Source: an uncultured Oscillospiraceae bacterium
GTDB taxonomy: Bacteria; Bacillota; Clostridia; Oscillospirales; Oscillospiraceae
Reading direction: 5' to 3'
Length of the DNA stretch: 64,000 nt
Assembly (NCBI GenBank): GCA_910588495.1
Contig: CAJUPU010000004.1
Location: 51,305-115,304, forward strand
The position numbers were made by a program, and so were the translations under genes. Positions 63,169 to 64,000 of the stretch are shown piece by piece (position 1 is the stretch's first letter; the number at the start of each line of letters is the position of its first letter). The notes under the pieces were generated by a model. That model was not told the DNA's origin, ran no database searches, and worked only from the letters and a program-made list of their open reading frames with translations.

Positions 63169-64000
63169 ATGACAAAAAAAGAGGAGGGCCTGTTCCAGGC
63201 CCGGCTGGCGCGGCACCTGGACGAGCTGCGCTGGCTGTACATGGAGCTGTATGACAACGGGGACATGTTCGCCGAGCTGTGCGGCAAGCTGCACCAATTC
63301 GCCTCGGACCGCCCCGCGGCCCTGAAAAAGCGGGACCTGGAGCGGGAGGCGGACCCCGAGTGGTACAAGTCCAGCGGCCTGACGGGGATGATGCTGTACA
63401 TCGACAACTTCGCCGGGGACCTGGACGGAGTACGCAAAAAGCTGCCCTACATCGAAAAGACCGGGGTGGACCTGATCCACCTGATGCCCTTCCTGGACAC
63501 GGTGCCGGGGCGCAGCGACGGCGGCTACGCCGTGGCGGATTTCCGCTCGGTGCGGCCCGATCTGGGCGCCATGGAGGACCTGGAGAAGCTGGCCGCCGCC
63601 TGCCACAAAAAGGACATTAACCTGTGCATGGACTTCGTGATGAACCACACCAGCCAGGACCACGCGTGGGCGAAAAAGGCCCGCCAGGGGGACGGGGAGT
63701 ACATGAGCCGGTACTTTTTCTACAAGGACCCGGCGATTCCCCAGGAATACGAAAAGACCGTGCCCCAGGTGTTCCCCACCACCGCGCCGGGGAATTTCAC
63801 CTGGCTGGAGGACTGCGGGCACTATGTCATGACCTCCTTCTACCCCTACCAGTGGGATCTCAATTACCGCAACCCCCGGGTGTTCAACGAGATGATGTAC
63901 AATTTCCTCTTCCTGGCCAACAAGGGGATGGACATGATCCGGATCGACGCGGTGCCCTACATCTGGAAGGAGCTGGGCACCGACTGCCGCAACCTGCCCC
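63169..64000 (+). CDS. Amylosucrase-like GH13 enzyme, 5' part (truncated by window edge)
   Basis: About 277 residues are visible from ATG 63169, seven bases after GGGAGG; no signal peptide, so cytoplasmic. Amylosucrase-type N-terminal helices precede the barrel. Conserved regions: LIHLMPFLDTVPGRSDGGYAVADF, CMDFVMNHTSQDH, TSFYPYQWDLNYRNP and the nucleophile Asp in MDMIRIDAVPYIWK. These fit GH13_4 amylosucrase or a related sucrose-active enzyme making alpha-glucan or phosphorolysing sucrose. The acid/base region lies outside the window. Confidence 0.88.
   Translation, partial: MTKKEEGLFQARLARHLDELRWLYMELYDNGDMFAELCGKLHQFASDRPAALKKRDLEREADPEWYKSSGLTGMMLYIDNFAGDLDGVRKKLPYIEKTGVDLIHLMPFLDTVPGRSDGGYAVADFRSVRPDLGAMEDLEKLAAACHKKDINLCMDFVMNHTSQDHAWAKKARQGDGEYMSRYFFYKDPAIPQEYEKTVPQVFPTTAPGNFTWLEDCGHYVMTSFYPYQWDLNYRNPRVFNEMMYNFLFLANKGMDMIRIDAVPYIWKELGTDCRNLP

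Overview
The window is GC-rich with densely packed genes, Shine-Dalgarno-led starts (several GTG or TTG), and Firmicutes-type families: class III fructose-1,6-bisphosphatase, VanW, XpaC/TelA, LytTR regulators, SLH-like surface proteins and clostridial GlpA-like dehydrogenases. This suggests an anaerobic gut clostridium, most likely Oscillospiraceae-like (Flavonifractor, Lawsonibacter or Oscillibacter relatives). The taxonomy is inference. I saw no rRNA, tRNA or CRISPR array.

Layout. (1) 1-1315: end of a sensor-kinase / LytTR two-component system on the minus strand. (2) 1523-10141: glycoside island with a GH2 glycosidase, a GPH-family sugar symporter, a D-mannonate-oxidoreductase-like SDR, a domain-swapped GH3 and a small membrane protein. 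A terminator and a 162-bp MITE-like element follow. (3) 10451-29200: a large putative polyol(-phosphate) catabolic locus. It has two GlpA / FAD-oxidoreductase / DUF1667 modules, an EutH-family transporter, two FGGY kinases, a glycerol-1-phosphate-dehydrogenase (AraM)-like enzyme, an AraL/NagD-like HAD phosphatase, a second HAD, a TIM-barrel protein and a DeoR regulator. A 14-bp motif is shared by the two divergent promoter regions, which suggests one regulon. (4) 29298-33016: a secreted repeat protein with an SLH-like C-terminus, preceded by THREE tandem c-di-GMP-I riboswitch aptamers, then a promoter-bearing segment flanked by inverted recombinase-type sites, then a tyrosine recombinase whose stop codon abuts one site. 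I read this as an invertible promoter feeding a triple riboswitch. In the orientation given here the strong promoter points away from the surface gene (OFF). (5) 33199-43000: DUF2089 pair, pseudouridine catabolism (psuK-psuG), lipid kinase, RlmL-like methyltransferase, NfeD-SPFH pair, MscS channel, MtaB. (6) 43105-45600: a membrane-anchored XRE regulator and an array of four small secreted proteins with near-identical leaders and a leftover gene end, a sign of recent tandem duplication. (7) 45730-58222: housekeeping genes (YfbR-like, ACT, PFL/UPF0210, S41 lipoprotein, DUF2461, VanW, Fbp, YciI, RecR, Rpe, IlvA). (8) 58568-64000: XpaC-TelA-TPM envelope operon, a DEDD exonuclease, and the start of an amylosucrase-like GH13.

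A family of GC-rich foldable intercistronic repeats occurs at three junctions (3448-3633, 5225-5493, 37259-37554). It is always oriented with transcription and begins at the stop codon of the upstream gene, in two cases supplying that stop. The phase-variable riboswitch switch (4) and the polyol locus (3) are the best candidates for undescribed biology.
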